The position numbers were made by a program, and so were the translations under genes. The notes below the pieces were generated by a model. It made no database searches, was not told the origin of the DNA, and saw only the letters and a program-made list of their open reading frames with translations. From Allorhizobium undicola ORS 992 = ATCC 700741 (lineage in GTDB: Bacteria; Pseudomonadota; Alphaproteobacteria; Rhizobiales; Rhizobiaceae), in the NCBI RefSeq assembly GCF_000621665.1, contig NZ_JHXQ01000005.1, forward strand, positions 1-64,000: 64,000 nt of DNA, written 5' to 3'. Below are positions 1 through 8,566 of the stretch, in pieces. Positions within the stretch are counted from its first letter, which is position 1, and each line of letters starts with the position of its first letter.

Positions 1-249
1 AGCGAACATACGCCACCAGACGCCCTTTTTGCTCCAGCGGCTGAAGCGCCGGAAGACGCTATTCCACTCGCCGAAGACCTCTGGCAAGTCACGCCAAGGC
101 GAGCCCGTGCGCACGATCCAAAGCACGGCTTCCACGAACATCCGGTTGTCGCGGCCCGACGACCCCCGTGTCCGTTCGTCACCAATGATGTGCGTCGATA
201 TCCGCGCCCACTGCTCGTCCCGAAGGATCAACCGGTCCAATACGCCCAT
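1..249 (-). CDS. IS5-family transposase, N-terminal part (OrfA), cut by the window edge
   Basis: The 83 visible codons start at ATG 249 and read off the left edge. The protein begins MGVLDRLILRDEQWARI and continues with GRDNRMFVEAVLWIVRTG, SPWRDLPEVFGEWNSVFRRF and a SRWSKKGVWW-like segment. This is the DUF4096-type N-terminal region of IS427-group transposases, which carries the helix-turn-helix and is often the first of two frames. The catalytic DDE part would lie outside the window. Intactness of the element cannot be judged. Confidence 0.85.
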   Translation of the reverse strand, partial: MGVLDRLILRDEQWARISTHIIGDERTRGSSGRDNRMFVEAVLWIVRTGSPWRDLPEVFGEWNSVFRRFSRWSKKGVWWRMFA

Positions 250-318
250 GACTGCCTCCAAAAGACAGTATTGAATCTGATTTGCTCAGCCTTGGGAATC
301 CCAAGAGTCCACACGACC
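1..318 (-). mobile_element. Partial IS5-family (IS427 group, IS711-like) insertion sequence, 5' end
   Basis: The left window edge cuts an insertion sequence read on the minus strand. It contains the start of a transposase gene (249 down to 1) preceded by about 70 bp of non-coding terminal sequence. A 15-bp palindrome CTTGGGAATCCCAAG lies at 291-305, as is common at IS427-group ends. The outer boundary at 318 is inferred from a TA at 319-320 in a CTAG context; IS427-group elements duplicate TA. In a Brucella-like genome IS711 is the natural candidate, but I could not align it. Confidence 0.65.
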
Positions 319-323
319 TAGAT

Positions 324-725
324 CTACGGTTGCAGGGCCATCTTTTCCGCCGCCGTCGGATTGCCGAGAAAGACCACGCCCAGCAGGCTGTCTTCGATGC
401 GCATCACCACATGCTTGCCGTCTTCGGAATAGAGCAGCCGGATGGCGCTTTCCTCGCAGCGCTTGAACTGGCAGGCCGGGAAAAGCTGCATGGGCTTGCC
501 CTCCACATCCTTCTGCTGCGAGGCGAGCGTGATGTAGTTATCCGCCACGATCATGTTGCGCACCCAGGTGGGAATGCCCTGCTTGCCGCGGATCAGCGCA
601 TTGAGACTGTCGCGATGCGGCTTGGAGGTTTTTACCACCTGCGCCAGAAAATTACCGGAAAGAGCATCGGCAAAGGCTGGCGACAAAGGCGCAAGCGCCA
701 GAAGAAGCAGAAAAAGCCGACGCAT
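324..725 (-). CDS. Ivy-family inhibitor of vertebrate-type (c-type) lysozyme, periplasmic
   Basis: This 133-residue protein starts with a clear signal peptide ([19 protein letters not shown]). The mature part resembles the Ivy family (inhibitor of vertebrate lysozyme): an NFLAQVV helix, a GIPTWVRNM segment, a two-cysteine loop (FPACQFKRCEES, where E. coli Ivy has its CKPHDC lysozyme-plugging loop), and a C-terminal FLGNPTAAEKMAL. By family knowledge it protects peptidoglycan from host lysozyme or lytic transglycosylases in the periplasm. Its ATG overlaps the smc stop as TAATG, so it is translationally coupled to smc. An IS end lies about 5 bp beyond its stop. Confidence 0.75.
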   Translation of the reverse strand: MRRLFLLLLALAPLSPAFADALSGNFLAQVVKTSKPHRDSLNALIRGKQGIPTWVRNMIVADNYITLASQQKDVEGKPMQLFPACQFKRCEESAIRLLYSEDGKHVVMRIEDSLLGVVFLGNPTAAEKMALQP

Positions 726-3700
726 TACACCGCCTCCCGCAGGGCTTCCGCCGTTTGCAGATCCACCGAAACCAGTTGCGACACGCCCTGCTCCGCCATG
801 GTCACGCCAAACAGCCGGTTCATGCGCGCCATGGTGATGGGATTATGGGTGATGATGACGAAGCGCGTTTGCGTAGAAGCGGCCATTTCATCCATCAGAT
901 TGCAATAGCGCTCGACATTATGATCGTCGAGCGGCGCATCCACCTCGTCCAGCACGCAGATCGGCGCGGGATTGGTGAGGAAGACGGCAAAGATCAGCGC
1001 CATGGCGGTAAGCGCCTGTTCGCCGCCGGACAAAAGCGTCATGGTCTGCGGCTTCTTGCCGGGCGGACGGGCGAGGATTTCCAGCCCCGCATCCAGCGGA
1101 TCGTCGCTTTCGATCAGTTGCAGTTCCGCCGTGCCGCCGTTGAAGAGATGCGTAAACAGCCGCTGGAACTGCGCATTGACCACATCGAAAGCCGCCACCA
1201 GCCGCTCGCGGCCCTCGCGGTTCAGGCTCTGGATGGCGCCGCGCAATTTCTTGATGGCATCGATAATGTCGTCGCGTTCCTTGACGAGGTTGCCAAGCTT
1301 TTCCGAAAGTTCCTTCTGCTCCTCATCGGCACGCAGATTGACCGCGCCCAGCCGTTCGCGCTCCATTTTCAGCCGGTCCAGTTCGCGCTCCACCTCGCGA
1401 AGATCCGGCACCTTATCCTCAGGCTTCAGCCCGGTCAGGCGAAGGGCCTCATTCGGGGCTACGTTCAGCGCTTCGAGAATGCGCGCCTCGCCCTCCTTGC
1501 GGCGTTCGCGGGCCGAAATCAGCCTTTCTTCGGCACGGCCCCGGCGTTCGCGGCTTTCAGCCAGCGCCGAAAGCGCGGTGGCGGCGGCCTGATCGGCCTC
1601 TCGCTGCACGGTTTCGGCCTCCACCAGCCGGTCTCCCGCATCGCGCCGGGATTTTTCGGCCTTGTCCAGCTCCACCATCAGCAGGCGGCGCTTTTCGTCA
1701 AATTCGTCAGGGGCGGCTTCCAGCTCCAGCAATTCCTCGCGGGCCTCTTCCTCGCGCTCCTTCAGCGTATGGATATGCTCGTCAGCGCTGCGGGCGCGGG
1801 CCGCCCAGCTTTCCCGCTCCTGCCGGATGGCGAGAATGCGCCGCTGGCGCTGATCGTTTTCGCGGGCAAAGCCCTCATGGCGGGCGCGGCTTTCGGCGAC
1901 CTCAGCCCGACCGTTCGCCTGTTCGTGGCGAAGCGTCTCCAGCCGCTGGTCAAGGGCCGTCAGATCGGCCTGATCGTCAAGGGCAATCCGCGCCTCCTCG
2001 CTCAGCGCCTCGGCCTCCTCGATCTGGTCGCGCAAGCCCTTCTGCGCCTCCTCCACCACGGCGCGGCGGCGAAGAAGATCGCCGGAGGCACGCTCGGCGT
2101 CCGTCAATGCGTCGCGGGCTTCGGAAAGCCTGCGGGCGGCCATGCGCTGGCGCTCGCGCGCCTCGTTGAGCGCGGCCTCGGCGGCATTGATCGCCTCGCG
2201 CCGCTCGCTGAGTGCATCCTCAGCCTCCTCCAGAGCGATGCGGGCTTCATCGGCCTCGCCTTCCAGTTCCGCCAGCCGGTTTTTCTGGGCAAGGCGAAGG
2301 GCTGCCGCACTCGGCGCTTCCGACCCGGTGATATGGCCGTCCCAGCGGATAATCGCGCCTTCCTTCGTCACCAGCCGCTGGCCCGGCTGCAATTGCGGCA
2401 GCAGGCGGCGGGCGGTCTCAAGATCGGTAACGCCGATCTGCCTCAACCTGCGGGCAAGGGCAGCAGGCGCCTGAACATGGGCAATCAGCGGCGTGATGCC
2501 ACCTGGAAGGGCCGGATCGTTATCACCCGGCCCCGGCATGGACCAATAGGCGGGGGCCTTGTCATTGAGCGGGCTTTCCAGATCATCGCCAAGGGCTGCC
2601 CCCAGCGCCGTCTCGAAACCGCGCTCCACCGTCAGCTCTTCCGCAACAGGGGAAAATTCGCCCGCCGTGGTGGAAGCCAGCATCCGGGCAATGGTCTTTG
2701 CCTCGGTTTCCAGGGCTGAAAGCCGGGTGCGGGCGGCATCCACCGGGCCACGGCTCATGGCCTCGGCGCGGCGGGCCTCGTTCAGCGCCTCTTCCGTGCC
2801 GATCGCCTGCGCCTCGGCCTCTTCCACCGCATATTCGGCCGCCTCCACGGCTTCGCGCCGCTCTTCCGGGTCCGGCAGGCTGGAGAGTTTTGCGGTGAGG
2901 GCTTCCAATTCGCGGCCCGCCTCATCGGCCTGCCGTTCCAGCCGCAGGCGCTTGTCGGCAAGATCGCGCAGCGCCCGTTCCAGCTGGTTGCGCCCGGCGG
3001 CAGCTTCCGCCCGCTCGGCAGTGGCGGCGGCAAAGGCTTTTTCCGTCTCGGCAAGCTTTGACGCCGCCTCCTCGAAGGCGATTTTCAGCTCTTCCGCCTC
3101 CTCGCCGGACTCCGCCAGCAGCGCCTGCAATTCACTCTCCTCGCCTTCCAGACGGGCGAGAACCTCGGCATTGTCGGAAACCAGCCGCTCCTCGCGGGCA
3201 ATATCCTCGCGAAGTTGCGAAAGACGGCGCATCAGCTCGTCGCGGCGCTTGAACAGGCGTCCGGCATCTTCTTCCAACTGGCTGCGGGCAATTTGCAGGC
3301 GTTGCAGGGCAGCGGCAGCCCTGGCTTCCTCCTCGCGCAGTTCCGGCAGTTTCAGGCTGGCTATCGCCTGATGTTTTGCCGCTTCCATCTGCGCCTGCGC
3401 CCGTTCGGCCACCAGCGAGGTGGCTTCGTTCAGCGCGGTTTCCGCCTCTGCCTCCGCCTGTCTGGCTTCCGTCCAGCGGATATGCAGCAGCATGGCATCG
3501 CGAGCGCGAATGTCGGCGGACAGCATCTTGAAGCGGTTGGCCTGCCGGGCCTGCCGTTTCAGGCTTTCGATCTGGCTTTCAAGCTGGGCGACAATATCCT
3601 CCAGCCGCTCCAGATTGGTTTCGGCGGCGCGCAACCGCAGTTCCGCCTCATGGCGGCGGGAATGCAGGCCGGAAATGCCCGCCGCCTCTTCCAGCAATTG

Positions 3701-4183
3701 CCGGCGCGCCTGCGGCTTGGCCTGGATAAGCTCGCCGATGCGCCCCTGCCCCACCATGGAGGGCGAGCGCGCGCCCGTGGAGGCATCGGCAAACAGCAAT
3801 TGCACATCCTTGGCGCGGGCTTCCTTGCCATTGATGCGGTAGACCGAGCCGTTTTCCCGCTCGATGCGGCGCGACACCTGAATTTCATCGGCATCGTTGA
3901 AGCCTGCGGGCGCGGTGCGATCGGAATTATCGAGGAAAAGCTGCACTTCCGCCGAATTGCGGGCGGGGCGATTGCCGGAGCCGGAAAAGATCACGTCATC
4001 CATGCCGGAGGCGCGCATGTTCTTGTAGGAGTTTTCCCCCATCACCCAGCGCAGCGCCTCGACAAGGTTGGACTTGCCGCAGCCATTTGGCCCGACAACG
4101 CCGGTCAGGCCCTTTTCAATGATGAATTCCGTGGGCTCGACAAAGGATTTGAAGCCCACCACGCGCAGCTTGGTGAACCTCAT
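725..4183 (-). CDS. smc: Chromosome segregation protein SMC
   Basis: This is a 1152-residue SMC ATPase of the usual bacterial length. The N-terminal head has Walker [17 protein letters not shown] (about residue 32). Two long Glu/Ala/Arg-rich coiled coils flank a hinge at about 500-640 ([20 protein letters not shown], then [11 protein letters not shown]). The C-terminal head has the signature [14 protein letters not shown] and Walker [16 protein letters not shown]. With ScpAB it organises and segregates the chromosome. It lies downstream of a dsbA-like gene but is separated from it by a terminator hairpin. The downstream Ivy gene overlaps its stop codon. Confidence 0.96.
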   Translation of the reverse strand: MRFTKLRVVGFKSFVEPTEFIIEKGLTGVVGPNGCGKSNLVEALRWVMGENSYKNMRASGMDDVIFSGSGNRPARNSAEVQLFLDNSDRTAPAGFNDADEIQVSRRIERENGSVYRINGKEARAKDVQLLFADASTGARSPSMVGQGRIGELIQAKPQARRQLLEEAAGISGLHSRRHEAELRLRAAETNLERLEDIVAQLESQIESLKRQARQANRFKMLSADIRARDAMLLHIRWTEARQAEAEAETALNEATSLVAERAQAQMEAAKHQAIASLKLPELREEEARAAAALQRLQIARSQLEEDAGRLFKRRDELMRRLSQLREDIAREERLVSDNAEVLARLEGEESELQALLAESGEEAEELKIAFEEAASKLAETEKAFAAATAERAEAAAGRNQLERALRDLADKRLRLERQADEAGRELEALTAKLSSLPDPEERREAVEAAEYAVEEAEAQAIGTEEALNEARRAEAMSRGPVDAARTRLSALETEAKTIARMLASTTAGEFSPVAEELTVERGFETALGAALGDDLESPLNDKAPAYWSMPGPGDNDPALPGGITPLIAHVQAPAALARRLRQIGVTDLETARRLLPQLQPGQRLVTKEGAIIRWDGHITGSEAPSAAALRLAQKNRLAELEGEADEARIALEEAEDALSERREAINAAEAALNEARERQRMAARRLSEARDALTDAERASGDLLRRRAVVEEAQKGLRDQIEEAEALSEEARIALDDQADLTALDQRLETLRHEQANGRAEVAESRARHEGFARENDQRQRRILAIRQERESWAARARSADEHIHTLKEREEEAREELLELEAAPDEFDEKRRLLMVELDKAEKSRRDAGDRLVEAETVQREADQAAATALSALAESRERRGRAEERLISARERRKEGEARILEALNVAPNEALRLTGLKPEDKVPDLREVERELDRLKMERERLGAVNLRADEEQKELSEKLGNLVKERDDIIDAIKKLRGAIQSLNREGRERLVAAFDVVNAQFQRLFTHLFNGGTAELQLIESDDPLDAGLEILARPPGKKPQTMTLLSGGEQALTAMALIFAVFLTNPAPICVLDEVDAPLDDHNVERYCNLMDEMAASTQTRFVIITHNPITMARMNRLFGVTMAEQGVSQLVSVDLQTAEALREAV

Positions 4184-4203
4184 GATGCGGCGCCTTCAAG
4201 CGC

Positions 4204-4236
4204 AAAAAAGGGCGCACGGCTTGCGCCGTCGCCCTT
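4204..4236 (-). terminator. Rho-independent terminator after the dsbA-like gene
   Basis: Read on the minus strand, an AAAGGGCG..GCCG / CGGC..GCGCCCTTT hairpin with a short loop is followed by six T residues. It sits 20 bp after the stop of the DsbA-like gene and 21 bp before the smc start, so smc probably has its own promoter or depends on read-through. Confidence 0.7.
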
Positions 4237-4255
4237 TGCCATCGGCAAGACCGGA

Positions 4256-4936
4256 TCAGAGCAGGCTGTCGATGAGTGCCGACATGGAGTCAACCGGCAT
4301 GTCTCCCGTATAGACCTTGCCATTGATGATGAAGGTGGGGGTGGAGTTCACGCCGAATTCCTTGGTGCCCCGATCCCGGATTGCATTCACATCACCGGCA
4401 AGCTTCGTGTTCGTCAAGCAGGCCTGGAAGCTTTCCTGTGAGAAACCGGCCATTTTCGACATTTGCAGCATGGCGCCGCGCACATCACCGTTGGAGGGAG
4501 CAGCCCAGGCCACCTGCTGCTTCAGGAACATGGTGATGAAGGGGTAATATTGATCGGCAGGCGCGCAACGCGCCAGCATGAAGGCCGCCGTTGCCGCCGG
4601 ATCGAAGGGGAATTCGCGGAAAACGAAATAGACCTTACCCGTATCGATATATTTCTGCTTGATCGCATCGAAGGTGGTGGCATGGAAATGGGCGCAATGC
4701 GGGCAGGTCATCGAGAAATATTCGACAATCTTCACCGGCGCGTCCGGCTTGCCCAGCCCCTGCTCCGGCAGCGGGCCGGGTTTCATCACCGCATCCATAT
4801 CCACGCTGCGCTCGGCCTTGGGCACGTCCACGGCAAAAGCGGGGCCTGCCATGGAGACGGCCGCCGCACCCGTGGCAGCGGCGGCAATGCCTGCCAGAAG
4901 ACGGCGCTTGGTCAAGGTCAGTTCGAAATTTGCCAT
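4256..4936 (-). CDS. DsbA-family periplasmic thiol:disulfide oxidoreductase
   Basis: The 226-residue protein starts [16 protein letters not shown]. The N-terminus has a KRR followed by a long Ala/Gly-rich hydrophobic stretch ending AGPAFA, so a signal peptide (possibly Tat) is likely. The thioredoxin-fold domain has the active site CPHC in [13 protein letters not shown] (about residue 87), then [12 protein letters not shown] and a cis-proline motif [15 protein letters not shown] near the end. It belongs with DsbA/BdbD-like oxidoreductases that introduce disulfides in exported proteins. A longer reading frame begins at 5050, but the signal peptide fixes the start at 4936. It is followed by a terminator. 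Confidence 0.9.
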   Translation of the reverse strand: MANFELTLTKRRLLAGIAAAATGAAAVSMAGPAFAVDVPKAERSVDMDAVMKPGPLPEQGLGKPDAPVKIVEYFSMTCPHCAHFHATTFDAIKQKYIDTGKVYFVFREFPFDPAATAAFMLARCAPADQYYPFITMFLKQQVAWAAPSNGDVRGAMLQMSKMAGFSQESFQACLTNTKLAGDVNAIRDRGTKEFGVNSTPTFIINGKVYTGDMPVDSMSALIDSLL

Positions 4937-5062
4937 GGATACACCCGGAAAGCGTTGGATATTTGCGTTATAGCGGGCGAAAACGCCAAGGCAATGGCGA
5001 GCAGCCTGCTGATTGTCACTCTTATGTGAGAAGCGGGCACATGAAATCAAATGAAAAAACGG

Positions 5063-5578
5063 TCATTTTTTCTTGCGCGCCAGAACGCCGCGGCCCAGCC
5101 GCTCGATGGCGCGCTTCAGATTATCGCTCTCGATGCCTTCCGTCATGCGGGCAAGGCGTTTTTCCTCCACCGCATCCAGCCGCCGCAGCCGTGGCCGGTT
5201 GGCATGGGAATTGGACACCGGCTTTTGCACGATGCGGATCTGGCCAATGGCGGGATAGCCGAAAAAGCCGTTGATGCGGGCAATCAATTCGCCCTGGGCG
5301 TGATTGAGAAAAAGCGCGCGCGCCCCTTCGCAGGCAATGGTCAGCACGCCCGGCCGATAGCCCGCATCCTGCCCGGCATAATCACGCCGTGGCCAGGCAA
5401 TCTTTTCCGGCCTTGTGCAATCGGCAAAATCGGCCCCGGCAATATCATCCCAGGAGCTGAGGAGCGCGGTGGAAATCCCCGCGCGCCGCGCAATCACCGG
5501 ATCGACAATGCCATTGGCCAGTTCCGAAATGCGGCTGGCGCCTTTTCTGTTACCGGCCATCGGGACGATAAGCTCCAT
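5063..5578 (-). CDS. DciA-like DUF721 protein
   Basis: This 171-residue basic protein has a DUF721 domain: ELANGIVDPVIARRAG, LLSSWDDIAG (the W-x-x-I/V-G core), PRRD, LTIACEGARALFLNHAQGELIARIN and GYPAIGQIRIV. DUF721 includes DciA, the ancestral loader of the DnaB replicative helicase. Rhizobial members are usually annotated only as DUF721. The tail is Lys/Arg-rich and ends LARKKK. It lies between the dsbA-like gene and divergent mutY, an arrangement common in Rhizobiales. Confidence 0.8.
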   Translation of the reverse strand: MELIVPMAGNRKGASRISELANGIVDPVIARRAGISTALLSSWDDIAGADFADCTRPEKIAWPRRDYAGQDAGYRPGVLTIACEGARALFLNHAQGELIARINGFFGYPAIGQIRIVQKPVSNSHANRPRLRRLDAVEEKRLARMTEGIESDNLKRAIERLGRGVLARKKK

Positions 5579-5644
5579 GCTTGCGGGACGCAGTGATTCG
5601 CCTACATATAACGCCGTTTGAAGCGCAACAGCAAATGATAGCGT

Positions 5645-6745
5645 GTGAAAAAGCTAAATCAACCAAAAGATGAATCCGGCCTCGCAGGCGCGCTTCTTGG
5701 CTGGTATGACCGCCACCACCGCGATCTGCCCTGGCGAGTGTCTCCGCCCATGGCCGGAAAGGGTGTGCGGCCCGATCCCTATCATATCTGGCTTTCGGAA
5801 GTGATGTTGCAGCAAACCACCGTGCAGGCGGTGAAACCCTATTTCCGGAAGTTTCTGGCCCGCTGGCCGAAGGTGAGCGACCTTGCGAGCGCCCCGAATG
5901 AAGAGGTGATGGCCGCCTGGGCCGGGCTTGGCTATTATGCCCGCGCCCGCAACCTGAAGAAATGCGCCGAGGCGGTGGCGGCAGAGCATGGCGGCGTCTT
6001 TCCCGACAGCGAGGAGGGTTTGCGTGCCCTGCCCGGCATTGGCGATTATACCGCAGCCGCCGTTGCCGCCATTGCCTTCAACCGGCAGGCGGCGGTAATG
6101 GACGGCAATGTCGAGCGGGTGATTTCCCGCCTTTATGCCATTGCCGACCCCCTGCCCGGCGCCAAACCGCAAATGAAAGCAAAGGTTGCAGCGCTGACGC
6201 CCGCCGACCGGCCCGGCGATTTCGCCCAGGCGATGATGGATCTGGGGGCGACGATCTGCACCCCGAAACGGCCCGCCTGTTCGCTCTGTCCCTTCCGCGA
6301 TGACTGTGAAGCGCTCAGCGCCCATGACCCGGAGCTTTTTCCGGTCAAGGCCGCGAAAAAGGCAAAGCCGGTGCGGCTGGGGGCGGCCTTCGTGGCGGTG
6401 GACGGCATGAACCGCATTCTCCTGCGCCGCCGCCCGGACAAGGGGCTTCTGGGCGGCATGACGGAGGTGCCGACAACGGAATGGACCGCCCGCATCGATG
6501 GCGACGACACCGAAGCCAGCGCCCCCTTTGCCGCGCCATGGCAGGCGAAAGGCGTGATCACCCATGTCTTCACCCATTTCGAACTGCGGCTATCGGTCTT
6601 CTTCGCGCAAAATGTGAAAGGCTTTGCAAATTCCCATCACGAATGGTGGGAACCCATTGCAAATCTTGAAGAACAGGCGCTTCCCACCGTGATGAAAAAT
6701 GCTATTGTCGCGGCCATTCCAGAGGCATTCACACCTGCGAGGTAG
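5645..6745 (+). CDS. mutY: Adenine DNA glycosylase MutY
   Basis: This 366-residue base-excision repair enzyme removes adenine opposite 8-oxoguanine. Visible features are PDPYHIWLSEVMLQQTTV (catalytic Glu region), the helix-hairpin-helix ALPGIGDYTAAAVAAIAF with the catalytic Asp nearby, and a [4Fe-4S] cluster motif C-X6-C-X2-C-X5-C in CTPKRPACSLCPFRDDC (about residues 203-219). A C-terminal NUDIX-like domain (AAFVAVDGMNRILLRRRP, then HVFTHFELRL) recognises oxoG. The start is a GTG at 5645. A HAD hydrolase follows 5 bp downstream. Confidence 0.95.
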   Translation: MKKLNQPKDESGLAGALLGWYDRHHRDLPWRVSPPMAGKGVRPDPYHIWLSEVMLQQTTVQAVKPYFRKFLARWPKVSDLASAPNEEVMAAWAGLGYYARARNLKKCAEAVAAEHGGVFPDSEEGLRALPGIGDYTAAAVAAIAFNRQAAVMDGNVERVISRLYAIADPLPGAKPQMKAKVAALTPADRPGDFAQAMMDLGATICTPKRPACSLCPFRDDCEALSAHDPELFPVKAAKKAKPVRLGAAFVAVDGMNRILLRRRPDKGLLGGMTEVPTTEWTARIDGDDTEASAPFAAPWQAKGVITHVFTHFELRLSVFFAQNVKGFANSHHEWWEPIANLEEQALPTVMKNAIVAAIPEAFTPAR

Positions 6746-6750
6746 TCTTC

Positions 6751-7359
6751 ATGGCCGAGATCCGGCACATCGTTTTCGATATTGGCAGGGTGCTGATCCA
6801 TTACGATCCGAACCTGCCCTTCAGCCGGATCATTCCCGATGAGGCGGAACGGCAATGGTTCTTTGCCAATCTCTGCACCCATGAGTGGAACCTCGAACAG
6901 GATCGCGGCCGCAGCTGGGCCGATGCCGAAGCCCTGCTGATTGCGGAGCATCCCGAGCGCGAAGCGCATATCCGCGCCTTCCGGAAACATTGGCGCGAAA
7001 TGGTGCCACATGCCTATGAGGGCACGGTAGAGATCTTCAAGGGTCTGATCGAGGAAGGCCGCGACGTGACCATGCTCACCAATTTCGCCGCCGACACCTT
7101 TACCGAGGCCCGCGACATCTTCCCCTTTCTCAACCTGCCGCGCGGCGTGACCGTCTCCGGTGAAATCGGCCTGATCAAGCCGGATGTGGCGATCTATGAG
7201 CGCCATGCCCGGGATTTTGATCTTTCCCCGGCACACGCCATCTTCATCGATGACAGCGTGGCGAACGTTGAGGGCGCAAAGCTTGCCGGCTGGCAGGCGG
7301 TGCATTTTGAAAACCCGGAAAAGCTGAAGCGTGATCTTCAGGCTTACGGCGTGTTGTAA
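6751..7359 (+). CDS. HAD-superfamily hydrolase (subclass IA)
   Basis: This 202-residue protein has the HAD motifs in order: VFDIGRVLIHYD (nucleophile Asp9; the usual second Asp is replaced by Gly), TNFAADTF (motif II Thr), IGLIKPDVAIYE (motif III Lys) and IFIDDSVANVEGAKLAGW (motif IV). The DxG form of motif I is typical of the YihX/haloacid-dehalogenase-like group, and the substrate cannot be predicted. It sits between mutY and the ABM gene, overlapping the latter as TAATG, so the three genes are probably cotranscribed. Confidence 0.85.
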   Translation: MAEIRHIVFDIGRVLIHYDPNLPFSRIIPDEAERQWFFANLCTHEWNLEQDRGRSWADAEALLIAEHPEREAHIRAFRKHWREMVPHAYEGTVEIFKGLIEEGRDVTMLTNFAADTFTEARDIFPFLNLPRGVTVSGEIGLIKPDVAIYERHARDFDLSPAHAIFIDDSVANVEGAKLAGWQAVHFENPEKLKRDLQAYGVL

Positions 7360-7643
7360 TGGATAAGAAAATTTTTCTCGACGGCCATATCGACGTGCCG
7401 GAAGACCGGCTGGCGGCAGTCACCGCCGCCCTGCCCCTTCATATAGAGCTGACGCGGGCCGAACCCGGCTGCCTGTCCTTTTCCGTCACGCTGAGCAATG
7501 ATGTCGCCGGGCGCTTTCTTGTCTCGGAAGTCTTCACCGATCAGGCCGCCTTCGACCATCATCAGGCCCGGACAAAGGCATCCGCATGGTTCAAGGTCAC
7601 GGAAGGCATTCCGCGCGATTATGTCATTCGGCAGGAAGATTAA
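7359..7643 (+). CDS. ABM-domain (antibiotic biosynthesis monooxygenase-like) protein
   Basis: This 94-residue single-domain protein is of the size and pattern of ABM ferredoxin-like monooxygenases such as YgiN. It has a first strand FLDGHIDVPEDRL, a central RAEPGCLSFSVTL (the conserved E-x-G-C/N motif) and FLVSEVFTDQAAFDHHQ. Such proteins are often quinol monooxygenases or haem oxygenase-like enzymes acting as dimers; the substrate is not predictable. Its start codon shares an A with the stop of the HAD gene, which implies coupling. Confidence 0.8.
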   Translation: MDKKIFLDGHIDVPEDRLAAVTAALPLHIELTRAEPGCLSFSVTLSNDVAGRFLVSEVFTDQAAFDHHQARTKASAWFKVTEGIPRDYVIRQED

Positions 7644-7646
7644 GCA

Positions 7647-8252
7647 TCAATACAAGGTCGCCTGTGCGCGGGCCGGCAGGTCACGGTCGTAAGCCTCACC
7701 ATCGAAGCCATGGACGATATGCTTGAGCATCTGGCCTGGGGTTGGCAGGCTGTCGCGGTCGATTTGCGATGACGGGTCCCAGAGCATTGAGCGCAGGAAC
7801 GCCTTGGCGCAGTGGAAATAGACCCGCTCGATCGCAATGAGGATCACCGTGACCGGCAGCTTGCCATCGACGGCGAAGCGTTCACGCAAGGCGAGATCGG
7901 CGGTGATGGTGGCGCGTCCGTTGATGCGCAGCGTCTCGCCCGCGCCCGGCACAAGAAACAGCACTGAAGCACGGCCATCGGCGAGGATATTCTTCAGATT
8001 GTCGATGCGGTTGTTGCCGGGGCGGTCGGGAATGGCGATGGTTTTTTCGTCCAGCATCTCAACGAAACCCGGCCTGTCGCCCTTGGGAGAGCAATCGGTG
8101 CCTTCAGCCCCCACGGTTGCCAGAATGATAAAGGGCGAGGCGCGGACGAAGGCGGCGTAATCGGCATTCAGATGGTCGATTTCCTTGGCCAGCGAAGTGG
8201 CGCTGGCCTCGCCATAAAGCGCCAGCAGCTCTTCCTGTGATGTAATCACCAT
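7647..8252 (-). CDS. Pyridoxamine-5'-phosphate-oxidase-like FMN-binding protein
   Basis: The chosen start MVITSQEELLALYG gives 201 residues. The split-barrel flavin-binding family is indicated by FVRASPFIILATVGAEGTDCSPKGD (strand and phosphate-binding region), AIPDRPGNNRIDNLKNIL, VLFLVPGAGETLRINGRATI, and a C-terminal VYFHCAKAFLRSMLWDP, a pattern of the MSMEG_1061/PPOX family. The enzymatic substrate is unknown. It converges on the ABM gene with only 3 bp between stops. A longer frame to 8309 exists but has no better start signal. Confidence 0.75.
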   Translation of the reverse strand: MVITSQEELLALYGEASATSLAKEIDHLNADYAAFVRASPFIILATVGAEGTDCSPKGDRPGFVEMLDEKTIAIPDRPGNNRIDNLKNILADGRASVLFLVPGAGETLRINGRATITADLALRERFAVDGKLPVTVILIAIERVYFHCAKAFLRSMLWDPSSQIDRDSLPTPGQMLKHIVHGFDGEAYDRDLPARAQATLY

Positions 8253-8566
8253 TGTCCTACCCCTTTCGTGGCTGCGCGTCATACCCAGGCTCGAATATCT
8301 CAACTGCATCAGCGGCTACTGCATAATTCCTTAAATCGGAATCGATTTAAGGGGAAAATTATGCAGCAGTTTTAATGTGTTACAGCGCCGTGCGTTTGAT
8401 AAAACGCACGGCGCTGTAGAGACCTTCGAAAAGGGAATACCAAAACCTCCCCCGTCGGCACAAGATACACCCAAATATGTTCAATTACAAATTATACAAC
8501 TCCTGATAGATGTTGTCTTTGCAATCTCAGATTTTCTTTCATGATCTTTCAACCGAGGCCAAAACA
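8253..8566. other. Intergenic region between two divergent genes, mostly a Bru-RS element
   Basis: These 314 bp separate the divergently transcribed FMN-binding gene and the CXXCH protein gene. A full Bru-RS palindromic repeat occupies 8317-8419. The AT-richer stretch 8455-8560 just before the CXXCH gene is the likely promoter region, but I can name no specific box. Confidence 0.6.
8317..8419 (+). repeat. Bru-RS-like palindromic repeat, copy A (about 103 bp)
   Basis: The element has two hairpin parts: a left one running from TGCATAATTCC through TTAAATCGGAATCGATTTAA to AATTATGCAGCAG, and a right one, ACAGCGCCGTGCGTTTGAT..AAACGCACGGCGCTGT. The same sequence recurs six more times in this window. 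Size and structure fit the Brucella Bru-RS1/RS2 repeats described in the literature. Confidence 0.85.

Noticed and set aside
755..2719. Long open frame (654 codons) on the plus strand antisense to smc
   Set aside because: The minus strand encodes SMC with all motifs; the plus frame has no domain pattern and is the usual antisense shadow of a GC-rich gene.
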